Shown here piece by piece: positions 35,466 to 45,513 of a DNA stretch of 64,000 bases. Positions within the stretch are counted from its first letter, which is position 1, and each line of letters begins with the position of its first letter. Source of the stretch: Paludibacter sp. GTDB lineage: Bacteria > Bacteroidota > Bacteroidia > Bacteroidales > Paludibacteraceae. The DNA lies in NCBI RefSeq assembly GCF_009712605.1, contig NZ_WASO01000014.1, positions 186,001-250,000 of the forward strand. The letters run 5' to 3'. The translations under genes and the position numbers were made by a program. The notes beneath the pieces were generated by a model that saw only the letters and a list, made by a program, of their open reading frames with translations, was not told where the DNA came from and did not search any database.

Positions 35466-38426
35466 ATGAAGAATTTGAATGTTCTTTCTACGCTCCCCAC
35501 GCGTAGATGGTGGACAATCCTCCTTGCGCTTCTCTTTGCAATGAGTATTTCCGCTCAAACAATTTCTGTGAAAGGCGTTGTGAAAGATGCCAAATCAGGA
35601 GAAACAATTGTAGGTGCTAACGTCATCGTTAAAGGCACCACTACGGGAACGGTTACCGATGTTAACGGTAATTTCTCACTCAATGCTCCTTCCAATGCAA
35701 CTTTAGTCGTAAAATATGTCGGCTATCAGGATGCAGAATTACCCGTTGCGGGAAAATCCAATTTAGTTATTAATTTACAGGAAAGCTCGATTGCTTTATC
35801 AGAAGTGGTTGCTATCGGTTACGGTCAGGTAAAGAAAAACGACCTGACAGGATCTGTTGTGGCTGTCAGTACCGACAAGATGAATAAGGGGTTAGCTACT
35901 TCTTTTACAGATATCTTATCGGGTAAAATGGCCGGGGTTAATATCTCGACATCAGGCGGAGCTCCGGGAGCCGGTGCAACTATCCGTATTCGTGGTGGAT
36001 CGTCTATGAGTGCAAGTAACGATCCGTTAATTGTCGTTGATAACGTGCCAATTGAAGGATCCGGCGTGAACGGTATGTCAAATCCTCTTTCCGGCATCAA
36101 TCCTCAGGATATTGAAACATTTACGGTATTGAAGGATGCATCTGCAACCGCTATTTATGGTTCTAGAGCTTCGAACGGTGTTATTCTTATAACTACCAAA
36201 AAAGGTTCTTTGAAACAGAAATTTGCAGTGTCTTATGATGGAAGTGCATCTGTAAGTACAATTGCAAAGAAAGTAGATGTTTTGTCAGCAGATCAATTCA
36301 GATCTTTTGTTCGCGACTATTGGGCTGGTTCACCTTCAGTTACGGCTCTTCTTGGTAATTTTAATACCAACTGGCAGGATTTGATTTACAAAACTGCTTG
36401 GGGTCATGATCACAACTTAAGTATTGCTGGGGCCGCCGGCAAACTTCCATACCGTGTTTCAGTCGGATATACAAATCAGGATGGTATTCTGAAAACATCA
36501 AATTATTCACGTACTACAGCATCTTTAAGTTTGAGCCCGACATTGCTGAATGACCATTTGAAAGTCAATGCGAATGTAAAGGGTTCTTATTCAACTAACC
36601 GTTTTGCTGATACGGGCGCTATTGGTGCTGCGTTAGAATTTGATCCTACACAACAAATTTATTCTGCTAGCAAGTATGGAAACAATTATTTCATGTGGCT
36701 GAAAACAGACGGTACACCACAATCTTTGGGAACTGCCAATCCACTTTCAGTTTTAACTGAAAAGAGAGATGTTTCTTACGTTTATCAAAGTATTGGGAAC
36801 TTGCAACTCGATTATAAATTTCACGCTATTCCTGAACTGAGAGCCAATTTGAACCTTGCTTATGACATTTCTAAATCGGATGGTTCTACTACTATTAATG
36901 CAAATTCTCCGATCTCATACGTTTGGGGATCCAAAAAGAATGGTGCAGGTTCATATGCCCCATATTATCAGAAAAAAACCAATACTTTGCTTGATTTCTA
37001 TCTGGATTATGCAAAAACATTCGGCGTTCACTCTATTGACCTGATGGGTGGTTACTCTTGGCAGCACTTCTTTAATACCAGCTGGTCATCAACTGTATAT
37101 ACTGATAATGTGGCAAATGTTCCCCGTGTTGATTATCCTACAGCATATCAATTGGTATCGTTCTTTGGTCGTTTGAACTACACATTGCTTGATAGATACT
37201 TATTGACCTTTACGCTCCGTGACGATGGAACTTCTCGTTTCAGCAAAGATAATCGCTGGGGTCTTTTCCCATCAGTGGCTTTGGCATGGAAAATGAAAGA
37301 AGAATCCTTCCTTAAAGATGTTAGCTGGTTAAGTGATTTGAAATTGAGATTGGGTTATGGACAAACCGGTCAGCAAAACCTGAATATCAGTAACGACTAT
37401 CCTTATATTCCAACTTACAATTTAAGTACATACAATGATGCTCAGTACCTGTTTGGAAGTCAATGGTATCACTTACTGCGTCCTTCTTATTTCAACACAA
37501 GTTTGAAATGGGAAAGCACAACAACGTACAATGCCGGAATTGATTTGGGTTTCTTAAACAACAGAATAACAGCAAGTGTTGATGTCTATAAGAGAGTAAC
37601 CGATAATATGATTAATGTTATTCCGGTAGCAGCAGGTACTAACTTCATCAATGAAATGGTAACTAATATTGGTAGCATGGAAAATAAAGGTGTTGAGTTT
37701 ACAGTTACAGGAAAGCCTGTTGTATCACGCCATTTTACATGGGATCTGAGCTATAACCTTGGTTATAATAAAAATAAGATTACAAAACTTACCAATTCAA
37801 ATGATGCTTCCTATGGAGTTCCCGGAGGTGATATAAGTGGCGGTACAGGTAACAAAATCTATATCCAGAAAGTAGGATATCCGGTCAACTCATATTATGT
37901 TTACAAACAGGTGTACGATACCAAAGGAAATCCGATTGAAGGAGCCTACAACAATAATGCAACTTTGTATTGTGACCATAGCCCGGCTCCCGATGTAACA
38001 ATGGGTTTGTCATCCCGCATGAATTACAAACAATGGTATTTGAATTTCTCAATGCGTGCAAGCATTGGTAATTATAACTACAATAATGTTCAGTCGTCTA
38101 AAGAATTTAAAAATCAATCATTTACTACAGGTAGTTTGAAAAATTTATTGTCGACATCACTTACTACAAACTTTATGAATGCTCAATACATTTCGGACTA
38201 CTACATTCAGAATGCTTCGTTTGCAAAAATGGACAATGTTACATTAGGTTATAATTTTGATAAGTTCTTAACATCCAAATTGAGAGCAAGTGTATACGGA
38301 ACCGTACAAAATGTATTTACCATTACTAAGTATAAAGGTCTTGATCCTGAAGTTTCCAATGGTATAGACAACAATATCTATCCTCGCCCTCGTGTATTTA
38401 TTATGGGATTAAGAGTTAACTTCTAA
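35466..38426 (+). CDS. SusC-like TonB-linked outer-membrane transporter (starch locus)
   Basis: The 986-residue protein begins with a signal peptide (residues about 13-30, ending in SAQ). A carboxypeptidase-regulatory-like domain (about 33-110, SVKGVVKDAKSGETIVGANV) follows, then VVAIGYG before the plug, a plug with DASATAIYGSRASNGVILITTKKG (about 221-244), and a beta-barrel ending GLRVNF. It should import maltodextrins with the SusD partner 12 bp downstream. Operators for a LacI-type protein and a -7 box precede it, so it is the first gene of the inducible operon. Substrate is inferred from the downstream GH13, GH77 and SusE genes. Confidence 0.96.
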   Translation: MKNLNVLSTLPTRRWWTILLALLFAMSISAQTISVKGVVKDAKSGETIVGANVIVKGTTTGTVTDVNGNFSLNAPSNATLVVKYVGYQDAELPVAGKSNLVINLQESSIALSEVVAIGYGQVKKNDLTGSVVAVSTDKMNKGLATSFTDILSGKMAGVNISTSGGAPGAGATIRIRGGSSMSASNDPLIVVDNVPIEGSGVNGMSNPLSGINPQDIETFTVLKDASATAIYGSRASNGVILITTKKGSLKQKFAVSYDGSASVSTIAKKVDVLSADQFRSFVRDYWAGSPSVTALLGNFNTNWQDLIYKTAWGHDHNLSIAGAAGKLPYRVSVGYTNQDGILKTSNYSRTTASLSLSPTLLNDHLKVNANVKGSYSTNRFADTGAIGAALEFDPTQQIYSASKYGNNYFMWLKTDGTPQSLGTANPLSVLTEKRDVSYVYQSIGNLQLDYKFHAIPELRANLNLAYDISKSDGSTTINANSPISYVWGSKKNGAGSYAPYYQKKTNTLLDFYLDYAKTFGVHSIDLMGGYSWQHFFNTSWSSTVYTDNVANVPRVDYPTAYQLVSFFGRLNYTLLDRYLLTFTLRDDGTSRFSKDNRWGLFPSVALAWKMKEESFLKDVSWLSDLKLRLGYGQTGQQNLNISNDYPYIPTYNLSTYNDAQYLFGSQWYHLLRPSYFNTSLKWESTTTYNAGIDLGFLNNRITASVDVYKRVTDNMINVIPVAAGTNFINEMVTNIGSMENKGVEFTVTGKPVVSRHFTWDLSYNLGYNKNKITKLTNSNDASYGVPGGDISGGTGNKIYIQKVGYPVNSYYVYKQVYDTKGNPIEGAYNNNATLYCDHSPAPDVTMGLSSRMNYKQWYLNFSMRASIGNYNYNNVQSSKEFKNQSFTTGSLKNLLSTSLTTNFMNAQYISDYYIQNASFAKMDNVTLGYNFDKFLTSKLRASVYGTVQNVFTITKYKGLDPEVSNGIDNNIYPRPRVFIMGLRVNF

Positions 38427-38438
38427 ATACAGCATACA

Positions 38439-40064
38439 ATGAAAACAATAAAATTTCTAACTATTATAGGTGTGGTTGCATTAGCATCATTTACTCTTAG
38501 TTCGTGTGTAAATGACCTGAATGTAACGCCGTTAAATAAATCTATTTCTACCGAGACAACAACATTCTCTAATACCTCAGGGCCTTATATCAGTTATTTG
38601 GCAAAAGTTTATGCAGGGTTTGCTACCGGCGGTATTCAGGGGGGTGATGCAAACGTAGATATAGTGGGAATGGACGGAGGTAGCCAGGCCGGCTATTTAC
38701 GCCCGTTATGGAACTTACAGGAATTGCCTACCGAAGAAGCAATGTGTTGCTGGAACGACCAGACAATTGGGAACTTCCATGCTTTGAACTGGACTGCATC
38801 TGACGTCTTCATCAAAGGGTTTTATTCTCGCTTGTACTATCAGATAACAATTGCAACCGCATTTCTTCAGGAAACTACAGATGATAAACTGGCATCCAGA
38901 AATGTTTCATCAGCATTGAAAGACTCTATTGCGACTTTCAGAGCAGAAGCTCGTTTCCTTCGTGCTTTGGCTTATTACAATGTGCTTGATATGTTTCGTA
39001 ACGGACCTCTTGTAAACGATGCAAGTCCTATTGGTTCTGCAACGTTACCTGCTTATGCTGATACCCAAACTCTCTTTAAATTTATCGAAAGTGAACTTAC
39101 AGATTGTCAGACACAACTGAGTACTCCGGTAGTTGGTAATTCGAATCAGTACGGACACGCAAACAAGGCTGCAGCATGGGCATTGCTGGCACGTTTATAT
39201 TTGAATGCCAATACCTACCTTGGAACAAGCGATACAAAATATTATACTTCTTGCATTGATAACTGTAACAAAGTGACTGCTATCGGTTATACTTTGGAAC
39301 CTGTTTATCAAAACCTGTTTGTTACGGATAATTACAATTCAAAAGAAATTATTTTCCCAATTGTAATAGATGGTACAAACCTTACATCATGGGGTGGAAT
39401 GCAGTTTCTGGAATGTTCTGCAACTGCTTCCGACGGATCATACAATCCGTTGAATGCTCCGGGTACATGGGGTGGTAACCGCGCTACAATGCAATTCTTG
39501 GATAGGTTTAAATCTATGTCGAATTATCAGGATGATGCTCGCTATAAAATGTTGTATACTGGTTATAACCATACAAGTATTGATGATCAGTCGGATTTCA
39601 AGCAAGGTGTTCAGGTTTTCAAATATAGCAATCTGAGTAGCACAGGTGTTAAGAATACGGCTTCCTTCGCAAGCACAGACTTTCCATTGTTTCGCTTAGG
39701 TGACATATACCTGATGTATGTTGAAGCATTTTTACGCGGAGGTTCAGGTGCAAACCAAACTACAGCATTGAAATATATTAATGATTTGAGTAAAAGAGCA
39801 AACTCGGTGTCCGGAGGAAACTATAGTGCTTCTGATTTAACTCTTTCATTTATTCTTGACGAACGTGCCCGCGAAATGTTTTGGGAATGTACCCGTCGTA
39901 CAGACTTAGTTCGTTTTGGTAAACTAACGGATGCTAATTATGTATGGCAGTGGAAAGCTGGTGTAAAGGCCGGAGCTGGATCGGATAGCTTCAGAAACTA
40001 TTATCCAATACCAACCGCAGACCTTACAGCCAACTCAAATTTGAAACAAAATACCGGTTATTGA
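38439..40064 (+). CDS. SusD-like starch-binding outer-membrane lipoprotein
   Basis: The 541-residue protein has a lipoprotein signal peptide (SFTLSSC, Cys23). SusD/RagB features include RAEARFLRALAYYNVLDMFRNG (about 168-189), the TPR-like AAAWALLARLYLNANTY region (about 246), the RLGDIYLMYVEAFLRGG segment (about 420), and the C-terminal ANSNLKQNTGY. It binds the glycan at the cell surface together with SusC and SusE. It lies 12 bp after susC and 46 bp before susE, consistent with one transcript. The ligand is assumed to be a starch or maltodextrin because of the neighbours, not shown in the sequence. Confidence 0.95.
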   Translation: MKTIKFLTIIGVVALASFTLSSCVNDLNVTPLNKSISTETTTFSNTSGPYISYLAKVYAGFATGGIQGGDANVDIVGMDGGSQAGYLRPLWNLQELPTEEAMCCWNDQTIGNFHALNWTASDVFIKGFYSRLYYQITIATAFLQETTDDKLASRNVSSALKDSIATFRAEARFLRALAYYNVLDMFRNGPLVNDASPIGSATLPAYADTQTLFKFIESELTDCQTQLSTPVVGNSNQYGHANKAAAWALLARLYLNANTYLGTSDTKYYTSCIDNCNKVTAIGYTLEPVYQNLFVTDNYNSKEIIFPIVIDGTNLTSWGGMQFLECSATASDGSYNPLNAPGTWGGNRATMQFLDRFKSMSNYQDDARYKMLYTGYNHTSIDDQSDFKQGVQVFKYSNLSSTGVKNTASFASTDFPLFRLGDIYLMYVEAFLRGGSGANQTTALKYINDLSKRANSVSGGNYSASDLTLSFILDERAREMFWECTRRTDLVRFGKLTDANYVWQWKAGVKAGAGSDSFRNYYPIPTADLTANSNLKQNTGY

Positions 40065-40110
40065 TTATTTAATCAGATTGTCATCTGGTAAACGAAACAA
40101 AAGATACCTT

Positions 40111-41286
40111 ATGAAAAAAATAATAATTTACACTGCTTTATTAATGGCAGTAATATTCGTAGGATGTTCGGATGATGCCAAATTGATGATTTCGGCAAAT
40201 CCAGTAGCTCCTGTGTTAAGTGCTCCCAGTCAATCGACTACAGCCTATGTAAAAGATTCGGCTGCCTACATTTTAAGTATGGATAGCACAGGTCTGGCAG
40301 AAACATTTAAAGTGTCTGCTGCAGATTATGGAGTGACTGCTCCGGTTACCTATAGTCTTCAAATTGATAAAACAGGTAATAATTTTGCGAATGCTCAAAC
40401 CATTACAAGCTCGTCTACAACGAGTTTGGCGGTAACAGTTGTACAACTTTACAATGCAATGACAGGGGCAACAGCCCTCAACCTTCCAACAAATGTAAAG
40501 GCCAGTATTGATGTGCGCGTAATGGCAACAATCGGTGCTTCTTTGCAGCCTGTATACTCAAATGTGAAAACTATTATTGTAAAACCATTGCCATCTTTGA
40601 AACCGTATTATGCGGTAACTCCTAAACCATATTATATTATAGGTTTGGGTGACGGAGCTTGGACTAATAGTCCGGCAGGTCTTGGGGTTTCTTTATATCC
40701 CATGAGTGTTGTCAGTGGATTTGCGTATACCAGTGCCGGAGCAGGAACATTTACATTTACCGGTTATTTCAAAGCATCTAGAACATTCAAGTTGATTCGT
40801 GATGTGGGTAGCTGGAATGAACAATGGGGTAACTCAGGTCAGGATGGTATAGATAGTCCTGTTCATAATGATGGTAATTCGAAAAACTTTAAAGTACCCT
40901 CTGATGGTTATTATACCATTACATTGAATTCGATTTCAAATACTGTGAAAATTGTGGCAGCCAGTGCTCCTGCGAAATCTTTCGGAGCTATTGGTATGAT
41001 TGGTGAATTTAATGGTTGGGGAGGAGATGTTGCTATGACAGCATCCGAAACTACCAATAATCACTACTGGTACACTACCTATACATTTAGTTCGGATTTC
41101 ACACCTCCGGTAGGAAATGGTGGAATGAAATTCCGTGCAGATGCCGCATGGACCAATAACTGGGGCGCTGGATATTTCCCGGTTGGAATTGGAACAAACG
41201 GTGGCACCAATGTTCCTCACAGAGCCGGAACTTACAAAGTCTTGTTTAATGACGTTGACGGATGTTTCTATTTTGTGAAACAGTAA
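40111..41286 (+). CDS. SusE/SusF-type starch-binding outer-membrane lipoprotein
   Basis: I chose the ATG at 40111, giving a lipoprotein signal peptide (MAVIFVGC, Cys19). The 391-residue protein resembles SusE: an N-terminal SusE domain (about 28-165, with ADYGVTAPVTYSLQID), then a linker, and two C-terminal beta-sandwich modules with YYIIGLGDGAWTNSPAGLG (about 170) and GAIGMIGEFNGWGGDVAMT (about 290). The repeated Trp-rich surfaces are like the starch-binding modules of SusE/SusF. It is a non-catalytic glycan binder at the outer membrane and follows susD. A hairpin follows it. Confidence 0.9.
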   Translation: MKKIIIYTALLMAVIFVGCSDDAKLMISANPVAPVLSAPSQSTTAYVKDSAAYILSMDSTGLAETFKVSAADYGVTAPVTYSLQIDKTGNNFANAQTITSSSTTSLAVTVVQLYNAMTGATALNLPTNVKASIDVRVMATIGASLQPVYSNVKTIIVKPLPSLKPYYAVTPKPYYIIGLGDGAWTNSPAGLGVSLYPMSVVSGFAYTSAGAGTFTFTGYFKASRTFKLIRDVGSWNEQWGNSGQDGIDSPVHNDGNSKNFKVPSDGYYTITLNSISNTVKIVAASAPAKSFGAIGMIGEFNGWGGDVAMTASETTNNHYWYTTYTFSSDFTPPVGNGGMKFRADAAWTNNWGAGYFPVGIGTNGGTNVPHRAGTYKVLFNDVDGCFYFVKQ

Positions 41287-41315
41287 GTTAATCCTTGCGT
41301 TTAATATGAATTATT

Positions 41316-41345
41316 CTTCACGGACTTTGAAAAAAGTCCGTGAAG
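41316..41345 (+). promoter_or_regulatory. Intercistronic hairpin between susE and amylase genes
   Basis: CTTCACGGACTT (41316-41327) pairs perfectly with AAGTCCGTGAAG (41334-41345), with a 6-base loop. Only a weak TTTAA follows, so it may partly terminate or stabilise the SusCDE message, lowering the level of the amylase mRNA. Comparable in position to the hairpin at 980-1023. Confidence 0.7.
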
Positions 41346-41411
41346 TTTAACTTCCATCTTTACCAAAATTACTAATTGGCTTGTTTAAGAACGAGCTGTT
41401 TCTTTCTTCCC

Positions 41412-44321
41412 ATGAAAACACTTACTGCAATATTTCTTTTCTTGTTATGTGTATGTAGCGTAACAGGTCAGGTTGTTACAACAAATCCCGTGCTTGTGAC
41501 GAAAGATGCAGGAGTGATTTCTGTTATATTTGATGCCTCGCAAGGTAGTGCCGGGCTAAAAGATGATGCCGGTCCGATTTACGCTCATACAGGCGTAATT
41601 ACCAATTTGAGCACATCTTCCAGCGACTGGAAACATGTTGTTACCGACTGGCCCACCTCCACTAATCAATCTTCTGTCAATCTTGCCAAAAACAAACTGA
41701 CTTCTCTGGGGAATAACAAATGGCAATTGACTATAACTCCCGATATTTATTCTTATTATGGCATTACAGATGCCTCGGAAACAGTTTCCAAATTAGCTTT
41801 TGTATTTCGTAATGCCGACGGAAGCAAAACTGGAAAAAATGCCGACGGCTCTGATATTTTCGTGTCAGTTTATGCTTCGTCAGCTTTGACGGTGAAACTT
41901 GCGACACCAACCTCCAATACGTTGATGCCTTTGAATACGGCATCTACAATTACGGCAAACGCATCAACTTCGGCTAATATGGCACTATATATAGGTGCTA
42001 CTTCTTCTTCAAATATTACAGCTACCACTCCGGTAGCGCAATCGAATGGCGTTACATCCTTATCGTCTTCGTACACATTTACTACACCGGGAAACTATTA
42101 TGTTATCGCGACAGCTACAACCAGTGGTGGTAGTACAGCATCCGACACATCCTATGTTTGTGTGCCGAAAATACAACCTCTTTCCGATCGTCCTTCAGGA
42201 TTGAAAGAGGGACTTACAAAAAATCCGGACGGATCGGTGACGTTTTGCCTCTCATTGGGCAAAAGCGCTCCTGTCTCGGCTTCTACCCGGGTATTTGTTT
42301 TGGGCGACTTTAATAATTATAAACTGGACAATAATTACCTGATGAATCTTCAGGCCGACAATACAACTTACGGCACGGATGTCAACTTTTATTGGTTGAC
42401 TGTTTCCGGACTGGATGCCTCAAAAGAATATGCTTACCAGTATTACGTGGATGGACTTACCGGAACTAATGCAGTCAGGGTGGGTGATCCATATGCTGAA
42501 AAGATTCTCGATCCGGCTAACGATAAATATATCAGTTCTTCCATTTATCCGAACCTGAAATCATATCCATCTGCCTTGACAAGCGGTATGCTTTCGTGCT
42601 TTACCATTAATTCATCCAATTATAACTGGCAATATTCATCGTCATTTAATCCTCCGTTGCAATCACAGCTTACAATTTACGAGATGCTGTTTCGCGATTT
42701 TACGTCTGAAAAGTCAGTGCAGGCAGCTATCAGCAAACTCGATTACCTCAAAGAACTGGGGGTAAATGCGATTGAACTTATGCCAATAATGGAGTTTGAC
42801 GGGAACGATAGCTGGGGATATAACCCGAATTTTTACTTTGCAACAGATAAAGCTTACGGAACCAAAACAGACTATCAGCAGTTTGTGGATGAATGTCACA
42901 AACGCGGAATGGCTGTAATCCTGGATATTGTGTTCAATCACACATGGGGTTTAAGTCCTTATTGTCTTGTTTATTGGGATGCGGCAAACGGACGTCCTGC
43001 TTCTACCAATCCCTATTATAATGCTTTGGCACCTCATCCCTATAGCGTTGGTAATGATATAAACCACACCTATGCTCCCGTAAAAGCATGGCTATCCCGC
43101 GCCTTGAAGTTTTGGCTGACGGAATATAAAGTTGACGGTTTTCGTTTCGACCTGAGCAAAGGACTCACGCAAACAGTTTCAAACGGAGGAGCCGTAAATC
43201 CGAATGCAACTCTTAATTGCAGCACATACGACCAAAGCCGTATAGATAACATCAAAACGTATGTAGATGCTGTGAAATCGACCAATCCGAAAGCATACGC
43301 AATTCTGGAACATTTTTGTGATGATGCGGAAGAAAATGCATTGGCTGCTTATGATAGTACGATGCTTTGGCGTAATGTTTCTTATGCTTTTCAACAGGCC
43401 GCAATGGGCTATGTTGACGGCTCGGATTTCTCTCGATTGGCATCTTCTTCGCAATCGGGTGGTGCTGTAAAGTTGCCAACCAACCGTGTGGCTTATGCCG
43501 AAAGTCACGATGAGTACCGGATGGGCTATAAAGCTATCACCTGGGGCGTAACTGATGTGAAAGATACAACCAATGTGATGAAACAGCTCGCAGTGTGTGG
43601 CGCTTTCGTTTTTCTGAGTCCGGGGCCTCGCATGATGTGGGAATTCGGAGAGTTGGGGGCAAACTATAACTCAAAAGATGCCGGAGGAAACAATATTATG
43701 AGCTCGATGGCTGCCGAATGGGAATATTTGAATATTCCAGCCCGAAAAGCGTTACACGATAATTATCAGAAAATTTTGAATTTGAGACTGAAATATCCGT
43801 CGCTGTTTTCAAATCCAACATCATGGAGTTGGCAGGTGTCAACTAACGATTGGTCAGCGGGTCGCAATGTTTATCTCACGGATGGAAAAACTTCGGCAGT
43901 CGTACTTGGAAATTTCACGGGAACCGGAGCTGTTTCAGCAAGTGCACCGTTCGACAAGACGGGTATGTGGTATGAGTTACTTACCGGCGATTCTATTAAT
44001 GTAACCGGTACGCCAATGACAGTAGCACTTCCTGAATTTGGTCTGAAAATTTATACCAATGTCAGAATTACTCCGTCACCAGTGGATACAACAACACAGA
44101 AAACCGTGCTGATTTTTCCGAATCCGGTAGAAGATACGATGTATATTTCCGGAGCTCCCGCAAATTCAGTGCAGATTTCGGATGTCAACGGACGACTTGT
44201 TGTTGTAAAAGATATTGAGAATAATCGTGTCAATGTATCAATGTTGCAGACTGGTATGTATCTCGGTAAGGTATTTTTCCGGGATGGCACCACTAAGGCT
44301 ATAAAAATATGCAAGCGATAG
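41412..44321 (+). CDS. GH13 alpha-amylase with type IX secretion C-terminal domain
   Basis: Start at the ATG 41412 yields a signal peptide (MKTLTAIFLFLLCVCSVTGQ); a TTG 36 bases upstream is less likely. The 969-residue protein has N-terminal beta-sandwich modules (to about 385), including a CBM48-like stretch with VFVLGDFNNYKLDNNY. A GH13 barrel follows with DIVFNHTWG, the nucleophile Asp580 in GFRFDLSKG, acid/base Glu633 in AILEHFCDD and Asp700 in AESHDEYRM. The last ~80 residues are a T9SS type A sorting domain, starting LIFPNPVEDTMYISG and ending with TGMYLGKVFF. The enzyme is therefore exported to the surface or medium, where it should cut starch before SusCD uptake. Confidence 0.92.
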   Translation: MKTLTAIFLFLLCVCSVTGQVVTTNPVLVTKDAGVISVIFDASQGSAGLKDDAGPIYAHTGVITNLSTSSSDWKHVVTDWPTSTNQSSVNLAKNKLTSLGNNKWQLTITPDIYSYYGITDASETVSKLAFVFRNADGSKTGKNADGSDIFVSVYASSALTVKLATPTSNTLMPLNTASTITANASTSANMALYIGATSSSNITATTPVAQSNGVTSLSSSYTFTTPGNYYVIATATTSGGSTASDTSYVCVPKIQPLSDRPSGLKEGLTKNPDGSVTFCLSLGKSAPVSASTRVFVLGDFNNYKLDNNYLMNLQADNTTYGTDVNFYWLTVSGLDASKEYAYQYYVDGLTGTNAVRVGDPYAEKILDPANDKYISSSIYPNLKSYPSALTSGMLSCFTINSSNYNWQYSSSFNPPLQSQLTIYEMLFRDFTSEKSVQAAISKLDYLKELGVNAIELMPIMEFDGNDSWGYNPNFYFATDKAYGTKTDYQQFVDECHKRGMAVILDIVFNHTWGLSPYCLVYWDAANGRPASTNPYYNALAPHPYSVGNDINHTYAPVKAWLSRALKFWLTEYKVDGFRFDLSKGLTQTVSNGGAVNPNATLNCSTYDQSRIDNIKTYVDAVKSTNPKAYAILEHFCDDAEENALAAYDSTMLWRNVSYAFQQAAMGYVDGSDFSRLASSSQSGGAVKLPTNRVAYAESHDEYRMGYKAITWGVTDVKDTTNVMKQLAVCGAFVFLSPGPRMMWEFGELGANYNSKDAGGNNIMSSMAAEWEYLNIPARKALHDNYQKILNLRLKYPSLFSNPTSWSWQVSTNDWSAGRNVYLTDGKTSAVVLGNFTGTGAVSASAPFDKTGMWYELLTGDSINVTGTPMTVALPEFGLKIYTNVRITPSPVDTTTQKTVLIFPNPVEDTMYISGAPANSVQISDVNGRLVVVKDIENNRVNVSMLQTGMYLGKVFFRDGTTKAIKICKR

Positions 44322-44336
44322 TGTAAATTTGTCAGT

Positions 44337-44348
44337 GAAAACGTTTGC
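44337..44348 (+). promoter_or_regulatory. LacI-type operator upstream of the LacI-family gene
   Basis: GAAAACGTTTGC matches the palindrome at 35315-35326 (GCAAACGTTTGC) with one mismatch. It lies 24 bases before the ATG of the LacI-family gene and after the amylase stop codon, suggesting autoregulation. Confidence 0.75.
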
Positions 44349-44372
44349 GCTGTACCTTAAAATCATTTCCTT

Positions 44373-45386
44373 ATGTCGAATAGCCAGATTACCATCAAAG
44401 ATATAGCTAAAGCTCTGAATGTTTCCGTTTCAACGGTATCAAGAGCTTTAAATGATAGCCCTGATCTGAGTGGTGCAACCAAGCAGCAGGTGCAGGAATA
44501 TGCCCGTCAGCATCACTATAAACCGAATTTGCTTGCTCTGAGCATGAAAAAACGGGAAAGCAAAACAATCGGTGTGATAGTTCCGCAGATTATCCATCAC
44601 TTCTTTTCTTCTGTGTTGGAGGGAATGATGGATGTGGCCGAAAAAGAAGGTTTTAATGTATTGTTGTTCCGGTCGCGCGACAGCTTTGAGAAAGAGCAGC
44701 ACAGCGTACAGCAGCTGATTTCTTCTCAGGTGTGTGGTGTCCTGACTTCTATCGCTAAGGAAACAACTCATTATGAGCATTTTCAAGAGCTGGTGGACAA
44801 TAATATTCCTGTAGTTTTTTTTGATCGTATTTGTGTTGATATTCCTTCGAACCGCGTGGTAATTGATGATTATGCAGGGGCATTGGCTGCAACCGAATAC
44901 CTGATCAAAACAGGTTGTCATCGAATAGCATTTTTCTGTTCGCCACTAAATCTGGAAATTTCCAAGAATCGACGAGGAGGTTATCTGGATGCTTTAAGTA
45001 AACATGGTATTCCTGTTGATAAAGATCTGATTAAGATTTGCGACAATTATGACGAAGCAATTCCGGTGGCAACAGAAATGCTACAATCGGAAAATCGGCC
45101 GGATGCTTTCTTTGCGGTGAATGACGAAACCGCTTTAGGTATTTTGCATGCTACCAAGCACTTGCATTTCAAAATACCGGAAGAAGTTTCAATTTGCGGA
45201 TTTACGGACGGTTTTGCCGCTATAGCGTCCGATCCGCAGCTTACTACTGTGGGACAAAGCGGGCAGGATGTAGGTCGCAGTGCTATGGAATTATTAGTAG
45301 AAAAAATAAGACACAAAGGGGATCAGCCTTTGATAAAGAATAAAATCATAAAAACAAAATTAATAGTAAGAGAAACAACACGATAA
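44373..45386 (+). CDS. LacI-family transcriptional regulator of the starch locus
   Basis: The 337-residue protein has an N-terminal helix-turn-helix and hinge helix typical of LacI/GalR (ITIKDIAKALNVSVSTVSRAL, about 6-26; LALSMKKRESKTIGVIVP, about 54-71). The rest is a periplasmic-binding-protein-like sensor with FDRICVDIPSNRVVIDDYAGA (about 150) and the C-terminal VRETTR. It should bind the GCAAACGTTTGC sites before susC and before its own gene, with a maltodextrin-type effector. Bacteroides thetaiotaomicron uses the unrelated membrane regulator SusR for its Sus locus, so a soluble LacI-type control differs from that model. Whether it represses or activates cannot be told. Confidence 0.93.
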   Translation: MSNSQITIKDIAKALNVSVSTVSRALNDSPDLSGATKQQVQEYARQHHYKPNLLALSMKKRESKTIGVIVPQIIHHFFSSVLEGMMDVAEKEGFNVLLFRSRDSFEKEQHSVQQLISSQVCGVLTSIAKETTHYEHFQELVDNNIPVVFFDRICVDIPSNRVVIDDYAGALAATEYLIKTGCHRIAFFCSPLNLEISKNRRGGYLDALSKHGIPVDKDLIKICDNYDEAIPVATEMLQSENRPDAFFAVNDETALGILHATKHLHFKIPEEVSICGFTDGFAAIASDPQLTTVGQSGQDVGRSAMELLVEKIRHKGDQPLIKNKIIKTKLIVRETTR

Positions 45387-45513
45387 TATAACGACTTGAG
45401 AGATTGAAATATAAAAGTGTTGTGTTTCTAAGAGGATTTTTTACAGGAAAAACCTTTGTTGAAACATTAATGGACAATCGATTATGAATAGATTGTCGAA
45501 TATTTTGAGGCGT

